A stretch of 64,000 nt of DNA from an uncultured Prochlorococcus sp. (GTDB lineage: Bacteria > Cyanobacteriota > Cyanobacteriia > PCC-6307 > Cyanobiaceae), in NCBI GenBank assembly GCA_902572075.1, contig CACGER010000001.1, forward strand, positions 62,001 to 126,000, given 5' to 3'. Positions within the stretch are counted from its first letter, which is position 1. Each line of letters begins with the position of its first letter. Of the stretch, positions 44,036 to 56,275 are shown in pieces. The translations under genes and the position numbers were made by a program. Below the pieces are notes generated by a model. It did not search any database and was not told the origin of the DNA. It saw nothing but the letters and a program-made list of their open reading frames with translations.

Positions 44036-44143
44036 ATGGAAAAATCATTTCTAAATTTCATTTATTTGATCTTAGTTAAGTCAGCTGAAAGCTACTATGG
44101 CGATTCCTTAAAAACAGAAGTACCGTATACACCATATTTTTAG
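44036..44143 (+). CDS. SAESxYG-family small protein, 35 aa
   Basis: A strong ribosome binding site (AAGAAGGAG) precedes the ATG. The product is MEKSFLNFIYLILVKSAESY followed by YGDSLKTEVPY. It matches the 39-aa protein at 38027 in its first 25 residues. Confidence 0.6.
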   Translation: MEKSFLNFIYLILVKSAESYYGDSLKTEVPYTPYF

Positions 44144-44210
44144 TTTTGATGGAGCTTAACTTTTAAAATTAGATCTCTAGTTTGAGATTTATTAGTTTGG
44201 AATTAATTTA

Positions 44211-44369
44211 TCAAAAAATACAATATGGGTTACTTATAGATTCACGACAAAAAAATCTCTTACGTTGAATTTCTTTTACTGATTGTGAATAAATGTTGGC
44301 TGTAAGAATCGCTCCAAAATAAACTAAAACTACACCTAACAGGAAAAGCTCAATTGCGAAGTTAGTCAT
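44211..44369 (-). CDS. Small membrane protein, 52 aa
   Basis: GGAGGG precedes the ATG on the minus strand. One membrane helix (IELFLLGVVLVYFGAILTA) is followed by a basic segment and two cysteines (FFCRES, NPYCIF). Probably co-transcribed with the two upstream minus-strand ORFs. Confidence 0.5.
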   Translation of the reverse strand: MTNFAIELFLLGVVLVYFGAILTANIYSQSVKEIQRKRFFCRESISNPYCIF

Positions 44370-44434
44370 AAAATTACCCTCCCTAAAAATATAAAAACTA
44401 TATATGGTATTGAATAGTGTTTAAATTCTTATTT

Positions 44435-44599
44435 TTAATCATCGAGATGCTTTGGTACTGATCTAAGTTCACAATTATCGACGCATTCTTCTAGAGAATT
44501 TTCACTCGTACTCTTAAGTTCGCAACTACGAAGACAACTATAAAAGGCATACTTGGGATCTAATTCATTTTTGAATTGTTTATTTCTAAATATATTCAT
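44435..44599 (-). CDS. Small twin-CX3C protein, 54 aa
   Basis: The soluble product contains SCLRSCELK and EECVDNCELR. This repeats the twin CX3C layout of the 52-aa protein at 26275. It starts three bases after the WLDxLIN ORF stop, suggesting one operon. Confidence 0.6.
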   Translation of the reverse strand: MNIFRNKQFKNELDPKYAFYSCLRSCELKSTSENSLEECVDNCELRSVPKHLDD

Positions 44600-44601
44600 A
44601 A

Positions 44602-44709
44602 TCAAACTCCCTTTGATTTTTTTTCAAGTTGGTTAATTAATTTATCCAACCAAAGAGTGTTATTGATCTTTTTTGTGTTTTTAAAGTATTTCGTTTTGTA
44701 AGTACTCAT
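44602..44709 (-). CDS. WLDxLIN-family small protein, 35 aa
   Basis: A basic N-terminus (MSTYKTKYFKNTKK) is followed by INNTLWLDKLINQLEKKSKG. The second half matches the 37-aa protein at 43700. Its stop is two bases before the start of the twin-CX3C ORF. Confidence 0.6.
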   Translation of the reverse strand: MSTYKTKYFKNTKKINNTLWLDKLINQLEKKSKGV

Positions 44710-44897
44710 GAAGTGAAACCTCCAATCAGTGGATCTAATTTATACGTGATAATTCAAATTTCCTAGAGCAAAAATACTGATTTTGAATATAGTGAAATAT
44801 TCTAAAACTGATTAATCTAGAATTTGTATTTTAGGTATTTCAACTCTTGATTTTTGTATATTATCAATACTAAAAAATTTCTAAAAGGAGGTTAATT

Positions 44898-45068
44898 ATG
44901 ACTTACGGAAATCTAATTAAAAAAAAATTTCAACATGTATTTGATGGTTGGTTTGATACGTTTTCTATTGAGAGAAAACTAACTGATGATCAAATGGAAT
45001 GTATGCAATTCGGTATTTGTGATTATGCTCCAAGACAAGTTGAGGAGGTTCCCTTTTTTCATTATTAA
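44898..45068 (+). CDS. Small soluble protein, 56 aa
   Basis: AAAGGAGG lies seven bases upstream of the ATG. The product has an amphipathic start and two cysteines in ECMQFGICDYAP. Strong ribosome binding site and composition support it. Family unknown. Confidence 0.6.
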   Translation: MTYGNLIKKKFQHVFDGWFDTFSIERKLTDDQMECMQFGICDYAPRQVEEVPFFHY

Positions 45069-45095
45069 TTTGAAATAAATTTAAACGAAGGATAA

Positions 45096-45404
45096 TTAGC
45101 TCCTCCTCACCCAATCAGGAGATCCACTAAACCAATCAGCAAGATCATCATTTTTAGGATCGAAATGATTTTCAGTTTCTAAACCATCTAGGCCAAGATT
45201 CTGGATTAATCCATTTATTCCATCTGATTTTTGTTTGCCATATCTCCTCAGGCTGTTAGCTTTCTTAAGCCATGTCCATATAGTTGAATTATGTTTTGCA
45301 AACTTTTCTACATAAATTCTTTCTTCCAGTGCAACAGGTTGATCAAGTGAAATCCTCTTTACAATATCCTTAATTTTTAGACGAGTATTGTTGGTGAGAA
45401 ACAT
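45096..45404 (-). CDS. Conserved hypothetical protein, 102 aa
   Basis: This helical soluble protein has a conserved-looking N-terminal half (LEERIYVEKFAKHNSTIWTW, then LKKANSLRRYG) and an acidic Trp-containing C-terminus (DLADWFSGSPDWVRRS). No named domain. Confidence 0.65.
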   Translation of the reverse strand: MFLTNNTRLKIKDIVKRISLDQPVALEERIYVEKFAKHNSTIWTWLKKANSLRRYGKQKSDGINGLIQNLGLDGLETENHFDPKNDDLADWFSGSPDWVRRS

Positions 45405-45722
45405 ATTTATAAAAGAAGTTAATGTTTTATAAAAGTTTTTTTTATGGTTGTCTTGTCAATCTTTATTTCAAGAAAAAGTATTTTTTAGAGGCTTTTCAAG
45501 GACAAATATTTTTATTTAACAACAGGTATATTTAATTGGTAAAAAAGACTACTTAATTTGATTTATATAACTTATGTAAAAACGACATCTGTATAAGTTT
45601 CTCTACATAATTTAAGATTTAATTTATAAAATTGAATAAGGAAAATTTACATTGGCAAATAATCTAAACTAAGAGGAAAATAGCCCTTGTTTTTCTGGTA
45701 AAAACTTTTTATGTAATCACAA
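45405..45722. other. Intergenic region at the end of the accessory stretch
   Basis: About 320 AT-rich bases separate the last small-ORF gene from the dienelactone hydrolase gene. No ORF with convincing composition or hairpin was found. Confidence 0.3.
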
Positions 45723-46439
45723 ATGAAAGGTCAATGGACAAACGTTTATAGTGGCGATTTACCTCTTAGATCGTGGTGGGTGGAATCAAGTGTAGAGTGT
45801 GAATATATTTCTATAGTTTTACCAGAAGTTTTTGGGATAAATCACTGGATAAGGAGTTTTTCTGAAAAATTAGCTAAACATAATGTACCTGTATTAGCCT
45901 TGCCTCTTTACGGTAGAACAGCCCCAAAATTAGATTTAGCGTATAGCGAAGAAGAATTGAAATTAGGCAGGCATCATAAAAATTTAACCACTTCAAAAAA
46001 TATTATTAAAGATATTTCTGCAGCTTTAAATTGGGTTAAAGAAAAATATCCAAAAAAGAAAATCTCAATTATTGGATTTTGTTTTGGGGGTCATGCAGCA
46101 GTTATAGCTTCTTCGTTAAAAGGAGTAGATAGTACATTTTGTTTTTATGGGGCAGGGGTGACTGCCCCAAGAAAGGATACTAATTTAGCACCTATAGATT
46201 TACTGGAAAATGTTTCTGGGAAATTAAACTTCATATGTGGTTCTTCAGATGATTTAATTCCCTTACAAGATAGATTAGAAATTAAAAAAAGATTTAAAAA
46301 ACTTGATCCGTTAGAAGAGAGATTTATTTATGTCGAAGTTAAAGGAGCTGATCATGGCTTTATGTGCGAGGAAAGAGAATCTTTCCATAAGGATGCATCA
46401 TTAATTGGTTGGAATTTATTAATGAAAGAATTAAATTAA
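45723..46439 (+). CDS. Dienelactone hydrolase family protein
   Basis: The 238-residue alpha/beta hydrolase contains the nucleophile elbow IGFCFGGHAA (Cys as nucleophile, as in dienelactone hydrolase), an acidic residue in GSSDDLIPL, and the histidine in ADHGFMC. The natural substrate in cyanobacteria is unknown. It stands between the accessory region and core genes. Confidence 0.85.
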   Translation: MKGQWTNVYSGDLPLRSWWVESSVECEYISIVLPEVFGINHWIRSFSEKLAKHNVPVLALPLYGRTAPKLDLAYSEEELKLGRHHKNLTTSKNIIKDISAALNWVKEKYPKKKISIIGFCFGGHAAVIASSLKGVDSTFCFYGAGVTAPRKDTNLAPIDLLENVSGKLNFICGSSDDLIPLQDRLEIKKRFKKLDPLEERFIYVEVKGADHGFMCEERESFHKDASLIGWNLLMKELN

Positions 46440-46632
46440 TAAAATTCTTGAGAATTATTTTGATCAGTGTCTGCACTAACAATTTATAAAAGCGATCTGT
46501 TTCTATATTTTTCTAAACTTTCTTAGACCAAATATCTTCGGTAAAATAAACAAAATGCTTTGATTTGGCTAACTTTCGAAAAAGTTAACAAAATGCAATA
46601 CCAGCAGCACTATTTCCCGCAAACTATACACT

Positions 46633-47091
46633 ATGACTGAACCTAAATACTGGCTAATGAAGAGTGAGCCTGATGCTTATAGCATTGATACTTTAAAAAA
46701 TGACGGTGTAACTTTATGGGACGGAATAAGAAATTATCAGGCTCGAAATTTTATGAGAAAAATGAATAAAGGAGATAAAGTTTTTTTCTATCATTCGAAC
46801 TGTAAACCCCCAGGTATTGTGGGACTTATGGAGGTTATAGATCTAAATATTGTCGATCCTACTCAATTTGATAAGGATTCAAAATATTTTGATCCCAAAT
46901 CTAAACCTGATAATCCGAGATGGGATTGTGTAAAAGTAAAATATATATCTAAGTCAGATAAGATTTTAAGTTTACCTGAATTAAAGATTTTATTTAATGA
47001 GGATGAGTTATTAGTTGTAAAAAAAGGAAATAGATTATCTATATTACCCGTCAAAAATGATATTGCAAAAATACTAATAGAAAAAATATAA
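46633..47091 (+). CDS. EVE-domain protein
   Basis: The 152-residue protein is a full EVE domain of the Thy28/PUA superfamily: YWLMKSEPDAYSIDTL, VTLWDGIRNYQARN, DKVFFYHSNCKPPGIVGL and the C-terminal RLSILPVKND. EVE domains recognise modified bases in DNA or RNA in some systems; here no such partner gene is adjacent. Confidence 0.9.
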   Translation: MTEPKYWLMKSEPDAYSIDTLKNDGVTLWDGIRNYQARNFMRKMNKGDKVFFYHSNCKPPGIVGLMEVIDLNIVDPTQFDKDSKYFDPKSKPDNPRWDCVKVKYISKSDKILSLPELKILFNEDELLVVKKGNRLSILPVKNDIAKILIEKI

Positions 47092-47098
47092 AAAATTT

Positions 47099-47350
47099 TT
47101 AGTTCTTAAAATTCATTGAAAACATATTGCCAATATAAAGTCTAGTTAAATCCCTATTTTGAAATCCTTTTTGCATCAAAAATCCTGCAATAGCAGCTTG
47201 TAGTATCCTGTATTGATCCCAGTTAGGATGCTCCTCAACAAATTCTTTCATAGCCTTTTGAAGATTTTCTTGAAGTTCACATTTGAAACTTATTACTTCA
47301 TCTTTATGATTTAAAACTTTTGAATTTTCGTCGTAATTGAACTCTTGCAT
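47099..47350 (-). CDS. DUF2811 family protein
   Basis: This 83-residue soluble protein matches the cyanobacterial DUF2811 family: SFKCELQENLQKAMKEFVEE, then HPNWDQYRILQAAIAGFLMQ and NRDLTRLYIGNMF. Function unknown. Confidence 0.8.
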   Translation of the reverse strand: MQEFNYDENSKVLNHKDEVISFKCELQENLQKAMKEFVEEHPNWDQYRILQAAIAGFLMQKGFQNRDLTRLYIGNMFSMNFKN

Positions 47351-47662
47351 ATTGAAAAACTATTTAAAATTTGAATCTACAAAGTGTAGTTTTCTCCAAA
47401 ATCACTAAATCGTCAACAAGGGTTATAAAGAAACAGTCTCAGGTTATAGAATAATGAGAATCCAGTCATATAGAAGGGCTTCAAGGAAATTAATTTTGTA
47501 AAATTAAACTCTGCTGAAATATAAAGATTTTTATAAAATAAGAAGTTTTCCACAAACTTTTGATCAATAGATATGTTTAAAAAAAAATGCTGTGGAAAAG
47601 TTGTGAAAAATTTTATTTTGGAGGGGGAAATATTTTCTAAAATTTCCAATTTTTTTTATCTT
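47351..47662. promoter_or_regulatory. Intergenic region with a DnaA-box-like cluster
   Basis: This 312-base gap contains TTTTCCACA (47546-47554), its inverse TGTGGAAAA (47591-47599) and a variant TGTGAAAAA (47602-47610). TTTTCCACA resembles cyanobacterial DnaA boxes. A 78-codon frame over the region is not convincing. Confidence 0.35.
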
Positions 47663-48034
47663 TTAATCCATTGATTCCCACATGTTTTTTATTTCATAAA
47701 ATAAATTTTGCGCGATTGGTATAGGCCAATACATTTCAAAGGATCTAGTTTGGTCTTGGCTTTCAAAAACAAACCTTAAACTCCATTCATTCTTTTTTCC
47801 CTCTAACTGAATATACCAAGGAAGTTTTTCTAATTCTAAAGTAATCGACTCTTCATCCATTAGTTGATCCTTGGTAACTAATAATTGTTCATTAATTTTT
47901 AAGAGTAGAAGGTAAAGTGTATAGAATTCACTTTTTTGTAACTCGATTGACCAATTATCAACACCAATCAAAAAGCAAAATTTGCCTTTTTTAAAATCTC
48001 TAAGTAATCTCCATCTCTTTTGGTCTTTTACCAA
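47663..48034 (-). CDS. DUF1818 family protein
   Basis: The 123-residue product matches the cyanobacterial DUF1818 family: GVDNWSIELQKSEFYTLYLL, then TLELEKLPWYIQLEGKKNEW and RSFEMYWPIP. It begins two bases after rpoZ, so it is co-transcribed. Function unknown. Confidence 0.85.
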   Translation of the reverse strand: MVKDQKRWRLLRDFKKGKFCFLIGVDNWSIELQKSEFYTLYLLLLKINEQLLVTKDQLMDEESITLELEKLPWYIQLEGKKNEWSLRFVFESQDQTRSFEMYWPIPIAQNLFYEIKNMWESMD

Positions 48035-48036
48035 AA

Positions 48037-48273
48037 TTAGCCTGGAAGTAAATCTGGTTGATCTTGTTCATCGCTTAGTTCAATAATTGACCTTTGAACG
48101 GGTTTAATAGTTGACTCCTCTAATAAGCCATCAAAATCATCAAAACGTCTTTGCTTAGCTCTGAAAGCAATTTTCACAGTAGTTAAATATCTGTTAGTTG
48201 ATTTTCTTATCAAACTCTCACCTCTCTTTGCAAGATCATTAGAATCGACTCCTGCATTATTTGATATGTTCAT
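48037..48273 (-). CDS. rpoZ: RNA polymerase omega subunit
   Basis: The 78-residue protein is the cyanobacterial omega subunit: [20 protein letters not shown], then [14 protein letters not shown]. It helps RNA polymerase assembly. It heads a two-gene unit with DUF1818. Confidence 0.92.
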   Translation of the reverse strand: MNISNNAGVDSNDLAKRGESLIRKSTNRYLTTVKIAFRAKQRRFDDFDGLLEESTIKPVQRSIIELSDEQDQPDLLPG

Positions 48274-48371
48274 TAAAAAAATTTTTTTACTTTAAAATAT
48301 ATTTTACAATCTATTCGACCGTTTCAAAACATAAATTACAAAAAGAACTTAATTGATTCAAATAATTTCTT

Positions 48372-49940
48372 ATGGAAGAAAGTTTATCTGGGACACTTGC
48401 TATTGATTTAGGCAACACCAATACCGTAATAGCTTTTCAAGATCAAAAAGATACTAATTCTATTTTAGTTGAAATACCCAATATTACATCTGCTCCAGGA
48501 GTTATTCCTACAGCCGTTTGGTACGAGGAACCTTCAAAGATTCCTAAAATTGGTGTTAGTGCGATAAATATGAGAGATAACTCAAAATCTGATTTGTTTT
48601 TTCATTCGAATTTCAAAAGATTAATTGGAAACTCTATTGAAACAATTAACAAAAAAAAAATCTTAAACCCAAATGAATGCGGCGAGAAATTTTTTCAAAT
48701 TTTGTGGGCGAGCATTCCACACAAATATGTGATCAAAAGACTTGTTTTAACTGCTCCAATAGATACATATAAGGGTTACAGAGAATGGTTAGTTAACCTT
48801 TGCAAAGAGATATCAGTTGATGAAATAGCCTTAGTTGATGAGCCTACGGCTGCAAGTTTAGGAATAAATGTACCATTTGGCTCAAAAATTATGACATTAG
48901 ATATTGGAGGAAGTACAGTCGATATGAATATAGTCAAAATAGAGGGAGGTGAAGGAAAATCTGGTCCAATAGCTGAACTATTAAAATTTAAAGGCAATGA
49001 TGTAAGCTCAATTTCAAAACAAAAAATAAGGTGTGCTGAAATAATTAGCAAAACAGGCTCAAAAATTGGTGGGAAAGATATTGATCAATGGATAGTTGAT
49101 TATTTCATTCCAGGTAATAATTTTTCTAATAATCTGTTTAATGCAGAAGCCATAAAATGTAGACTCAGTTCATCTGCAATCAAATGTGAAGATAAATATC
49201 CCATAAAATTATTTACTGAACAATCTGAAGAAAAAGAGTTTTATTTAAGTAAAGAAATTTTTGAGAACATACTTATTGAAAATAATCTTCTTAATCACCT
49301 TAACTCTTTGCTTAAAGATTTATTAAATCAAGCTAGAGGAAAATTTTGCACAGTTGAGGACTTAAATGCAATTATTTTGGTTGGTGGAGGTACTCAAATA
49401 CCATTAATTAAAGAATGGATAACAAAAAAAATTTCAAAAATTCAAATAAAGTCTCCACCTCCTATCGAATCAATAGCTTTGGGAGCTTTAGCAATGACCC
49501 CAGGAGTAAAAATTAAAGACATATTAAACAAAGGATTATCTATAAGATTATTTAATAAAAGAGAACAAAAACACTTTTGGCATCCTATTTTTTGCAAAGG
49601 TCAAACATGGCCAACTGAAAACCCATTTAAACTAATCCTTCAAGCCAGTAAAAATAATCAGAAAATATTCGAAATCATAATCGGGGAAACACAAAAAGAA
49701 AGAGCATATGATGTTATTTTCGAAAATGGATTACCAAAATTATCAGAGGTTCAAAATGAAGAAGAAATTATAAAATGGGACAAAAAGCCACTCAAAATAG
49801 TAGTAAAAAATGTATCTAATATTGGACAAGACAACTTAAAACTTTTTTTTAAAATCACGGAAAGTGCTGATTTGTTAGTTAAGTGTTTTGATATTAAAAA
49901 TGAATTTTTAGGAGAATATAATTTAGGAAATATCTTCTGA
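48372..49940 (+). CDS. Divergent Hsp70 (DnaK-like) protein
   Basis: The 522-residue protein has the Hsp70 ATPase motifs: phosphate-1 AIDLGNTNTVIAF, the connect region LVDEPTAASLGI, phosphate-2 LDIGGSTVDMNIV and the adenosine motif ILVGGGTQIPLI. The substrate-binding half is shortened to about 140 residues and lacks the typical lid. It is not the main DnaK chaperone; related shortened Hsp70s occur across cyanobacteria. Substrate unknown. Its 3' end overlaps convergent pyrR. Confidence 0.85.
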   Translation: MEESLSGTLAIDLGNTNTVIAFQDQKDTNSILVEIPNITSAPGVIPTAVWYEEPSKIPKIGVSAINMRDNSKSDLFFHSNFKRLIGNSIETINKKKILNPNECGEKFFQILWASIPHKYVIKRLVLTAPIDTYKGYREWLVNLCKEISVDEIALVDEPTAASLGINVPFGSKIMTLDIGGSTVDMNIVKIEGGEGKSGPIAELLKFKGNDVSSISKQKIRCAEIISKTGSKIGGKDIDQWIVDYFIPGNNFSNNLFNAEAIKCRLSSSAIKCEDKYPIKLFTEQSEEKEFYLSKEIFENILIENNLLNHLNSLLKDLLNQARGKFCTVEDLNAIILVGGGTQIPLIKEWITKKISKIQIKSPPPIESIALGALAMTPGVKIKDILNKGLSIRLFNKREQKHFWHPIFCKGQTWPTENPFKLILQASKNNQKIFEIIIGETQKERAYDVIFENGLPKLSEVQNEEEIIKWDKKPLKIVVKNVSNIGQDNLKLFFKITESADLLVKCFDIKNEFLGEYNLGNIF

Positions 49941-50483
49941 AAGCAAGCTATTCAAGAAAACTCCTTCTTCATTATCAACTCTATTTAAACGTAAACTAAT
50001 ACTTTCAATTTTACTAGTAGGCACTTTTTTACCACAAAAATCTGGCTGAATAGGTAATTCTCTATGACCTCTATCTACCATTACTAATAACATAACTCTT
50101 TGGGGTCTGCCCCATGAATATAAAGCATCCATTGCAGCTCTAATTGTTCTTCCTGTATAAATTACATCATCAATTAAAAGAATTTCTTTTTTCTCAATAG
50201 GAGTTGGAATATCTGTAATTTTTATCAAACGAGTTCCAACTCTATTTTGGTCATCTCTATAAAAAGTTGGATCAATTGTTCCTTTACTAACTCTTAAACC
50301 TGTCTTCAAGAATAATTCATTTTCAAGCACTTCGGCTAACTCAATTCCTCTAGTCGGGATACCAACCAATAGAAGGTTATCCATTTTTTTTACTTTTTCG
50401 ATAATTTCGGAAGTGAGACGTGAAATGGTATTTTTAAGCTCAACTTCAGAAAGTATTACGATCTTTTTTGTTTTCTTGGACAT
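49923..50483 (-). CDS. pyrR: Bifunctional PyrR: pyrimidine regulator/uracil phosphoribosyltransferase
   Basis: The 186-residue protein has the PRPP motif ILLIDDVIYTGRTIRAAMDAL and the PyrR segments VDRGHRELPIQPDFCGK and VGIPTRGIELA. PyrR in other bacteria both converts uracil to UMP and regulates pyr mRNA. No pyr operon leader is nearby. The last 18 bases overlap the Hsp70-like gene. Confidence 0.92.
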   Translation of the reverse strand: MSKKTKKIVILSEVELKNTISRLTSEIIEKVKKMDNLLLVGIPTRGIELAEVLENELFLKTGLRVSKGTIDPTFYRDDQNRVGTRLIKITDIPTPIEKKEILLIDDVIYTGRTIRAAMDALYSWGRPQRVMLLVMVDRGHRELPIQPDFCGKKVPTSKIESISLRLNRVDNEEGVFLNSLLSEDIS

Positions 50484-50620
50484 AATTTATCAATAAATAA
50501 AAATCGTCTAATATTTTCATAAAATTAGCAAAAGCTAACTATGTTAAATATAAATTGTTAAGGAGTAAGGTTTGAAGCTAAATTTAAGGTTGGATCAGTA
50601 AAAATGAATTTGATCTAATT

Positions 50621-52243
50621 ATGTCAAAGATTAGCAGCAAAAATATAAAAAGATTAAGTGTTCCGCAGAGCCCTGTAGTTCTCGCGATATTAGATGGATG
50701 GGGATATAGAAAAGAAAACTCAGATAATGCCATAAAAAGTGCTAGTACTCCGATCATGGACTCTTTATGGCATGCTTATCCCCACACATTAATAAGTGCT
50801 AGTGGATCTGATGTAGGCCTCCCAGATGGTCAAATGGGTAATTCAGAGGTAGGGCACCTTACCATTGGTTCGGGAAGAATAATACAACAAGAACTTGTAA
50901 GGATTTCAAATATTGTAAAAAATAATCAGTTAGGTTTGGTTAATGAGTTAAAAGAGATTGCTGATTCATTAAAGAAAAATAATTCTACTTTGCACATAAC
51001 AGGATTATGTTCGGATGGCGGAGTACACAGTCATATTGATCATTTATTAGGTTTAATAAAATGGGCATCTGATAATAAAATTAACAAAGTTGCAATCCAT
51101 ATAATTACTGATGGAAGAGATACTCCTGCCAAAAGTGCCTCTAAATATCTAAATCAAATAGAATCATGCATAAAAAAATTTAATACAGGCGAAATAGCTT
51201 CCATATGCGGAAGATACTGGATAATGGATAGAAATCTTTTATGGGATAGAACAGAAAAAGCATATGCTAATTTGACTGATCCAGATATTCAAATAACAAA
51301 TATTTCTCCTCAGGATTACATAAAAGAAAGTTATGCCAAAAATATAACCGATGAATTTATAGAGCCCATACGTATTTCTGAAAACTATCTAAAAGATGGC
51401 GACAGTTTGATTTGCTTTAACTTTCGTCCGGACAGAGCAAGACAAATTGTCAAATCCCTTTCAATTAATGAGTTCTCAGACTTTGAAAGAAAAAATTATC
51501 CAAATTTAGATCTTGTCACTTTTACTCAATATGATCAGAACTTTCCAGTTAAAGTTGCATTTCCTCCTGAATCACTCAATAATTTTATAGGCCAAATAGT
51601 TTCAGAAAACGGTCTAAAGCAATATAGAACCGCGGAAACAGAAAAATATCCTCATGTAACATACTTTTTCAATGGAGGAGTTGAAATTCCTTTACCAGGA
51701 GAAGAGAGACATTTGATTCCATCTCCAAGAGTCGCAACTTATGATATGGAACCCGAAATGTCTGCGGAGGAACTAACTATTAGTTGCTCTAAAGCAATTA
51801 AAAGCGGAAATTATTCTTTTGTTGTAATCAATTTTGCCAATCCTGATATGGTTGGTCATACAGGCAACATGGATGCAACAATAAAAGCTATAGAAAAAGT
51901 AGATCAGTGTATTGGTCAAATAGTTAATGCCACTGGAGAAATGGGTGGAAGCATACTTATTACAGCCGATCATGGTAATGCAGAGGTTATGAGAGGAGCT
52001 GAAGGTGAACCATGGACAGCTCACACAACAAATAAAGTTCCATTAATTTTGATTGAAGGTGAAAAAAGAAAAATCCCAAATATGGGGAATCAAATAAATT
52101 TAAGAGATAATGCTGGCTTAGCAGATATTGCTCCAACTTTATTGCAATTATTAAATCTCCCAATACCAAGAGAAATGACAGGCAAATCACTTATTCAAGA
52201 AATTGAATTAAAAGGTTATAATAAAGTGGTTCAACACGTCTAA
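50621..52243 (+). CDS. gpmI: 2,3-bisphosphoglycerate-independent phosphoglycerate mutase
   Basis: The 540-residue Mn-dependent enzyme interconverts 3- and 2-phosphoglycerate. The metal and phosphoserine motifs are LDGWGYR near the start and [10 protein letters not shown] (phosphorylated Ser), then DGGVHSH, FRPDRAR and, near the end, ITADHGNAE and WTAHTTN. Length and motif order match the iPGM family. It is followed 23 bases later by secG. Confidence 0.95.
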   Translation: MSKISSKNIKRLSVPQSPVVLAILDGWGYRKENSDNAIKSASTPIMDSLWHAYPHTLISASGSDVGLPDGQMGNSEVGHLTIGSGRIIQQELVRISNIVKNNQLGLVNELKEIADSLKKNNSTLHITGLCSDGGVHSHIDHLLGLIKWASDNKINKVAIHIITDGRDTPAKSASKYLNQIESCIKKFNTGEIASICGRYWIMDRNLLWDRTEKAYANLTDPDIQITNISPQDYIKESYAKNITDEFIEPIRISENYLKDGDSLICFNFRPDRARQIVKSLSINEFSDFERKNYPNLDLVTFTQYDQNFPVKVAFPPESLNNFIGQIVSENGLKQYRTAETEKYPHVTYFFNGGVEIPLPGEERHLIPSPRVATYDMEPEMSAEELTISCSKAIKSGNYSFVVINFANPDMVGHTGNMDATIKAIEKVDQCIGQIVNATGEMGGSILITADHGNAEVMRGAEGEPWTAHTTNKVPLILIEGEKRKIPNMGNQINLRDNAGLADIAPTLLQLLNLPIPREMTGKSLIQEIELKGYNKVVQHV

Positions 52244-52266
52244 AGTTGATAATAGTCTTTTAAGCG

Positions 52267-52494
52267 ATGATTCAAATTATTAGTTGGATATGGGTATTCT
52301 CAGGAGTTCTTCTCATTCTCTTAGTTTTACTTCATAGTCCTAAAGGTGATGGAATGGGAGGAATAGCTGCAAGTGGAAGCTCTATTTTCAACAGCGCAAG
52401 CAGTGCAGAAGCCTCTTTAAACAAAATAACTTGGACTTTTTTAGTGATATTTTTATCTCTCGCAATTATTCTCAGCGCTGGGTGGATTTCATAA
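52267..52494 (+). CDS. secG: Preprotein translocase subunit SecG
   Basis: The 75-residue membrane protein has two helices (ISWIWVFSGVLLILLVLLHS and ITWTFLVIFLSLAIILSAGW) joined by GDGMGGIAASGSSIFNSASS, typical of SecG. It lies directly downstream of gpmI. Confidence 0.92.
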   Translation: MIQIISWIWVFSGVLLILLVLLHSPKGDGMGGIAASGSSIFNSASSAEASLNKITWTFLVIFLSLAIILSAGWIS

Positions 52495-52502
52495 AATTTT
52501 AA

Positions 52503-52529
52503 TAAAAAAGGGACCATTTTAATGATCCC
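52503..52529 (-). terminator. Terminator downstream of groL
   Basis: On the minus strand GGGATCAT/ATGGTCCC forms a stem with one U-G pair, followed by TTTTTT. It lies 30 bases past the groL stop. On the plus strand the same stem would have a mismatch and no U tail. Confidence 0.75.
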
Positions 52530-52558
52530 TCAAAAAAATAAATTAAATAATTTATAAT

Positions 52559-54223
<1,665 letters not shown>

Positions 54224-54247
54224 TTAATAATTTTTGAAACAAATAAT

Positions 54248-54559
54248 TTAGCTTACTACAGCTAAAATATCTTTTTCTGAGAGCAAGACATATTCATCTC
54301 CTCCCAATTTAATGTCTGTGCCAGCGTATTTGCTGTACAAAACTTTATCGCCAATACTCACTTCTGGAGTTTGTCGAGAACCATCGTCATTAAGTTTGCC
54401 AGGGCCCACCTGAGCAACTTCTCCAACCTGTGGTTTTTCTTTAGCTGAATCAGGCAAAAGGATGCCCCCAGCAGTTTTTTCCTCAGATGCGGAAACTTTA
54501 ATAAATATTCTATCTCCCAGTGGTTTTACTGTAGAGACTGTAAGTGAAACAGCTGCCAT
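54248..54559 (-). CDS. groES: Co-chaperonin GroES
   Basis: The 103-residue lid subunit of the chaperonin has the mobile loop [20 protein letters not shown] and the strand [16 protein letters not shown]. It heads the groES-groL operon. I see no CIRCE element (TTAGCACTC-N9-GAGTGCTAA) in its 5' region. Confidence 0.96.
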
Positions 54560-54723
54560 AAATTAATGGAGGATCGTAATTGAGACGCTTTGCGCCGTAA
54601 AAATGGAAAGAGAACTTCTCCATCCGTATCATCAACAACATAATCTGCAAAGAGGCAATTAAACCATACTTAAACTGTGCGGGTGGCCGAACCCATTTAA
54701 CGAAACTACCCGTGAGGTGGTAG

Positions 54724-56238
<1,515 letters not shown>

Positions 56239-56275
56239 ATATATACATATTTTAACCTTCAATAATTTTAAATTT

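Noticed and set aside
45491..45560. A possible tRNA or phage attachment site at the end of the small-ORF region
   Set aside because: No cloverleaf or direct repeat of a tRNA 3' end was found; the only tRNA in the window is at 7524.
47413..47649. A minus-strand 78-codon ORF in the gap between DUF2811 and DUF1818
   Set aside because: Its Phe- and Leu-rich composition is that of AT-rich noncoding DNA, it lacks a recognisable start signal, and the region contains DnaA-box-like repeats instead.
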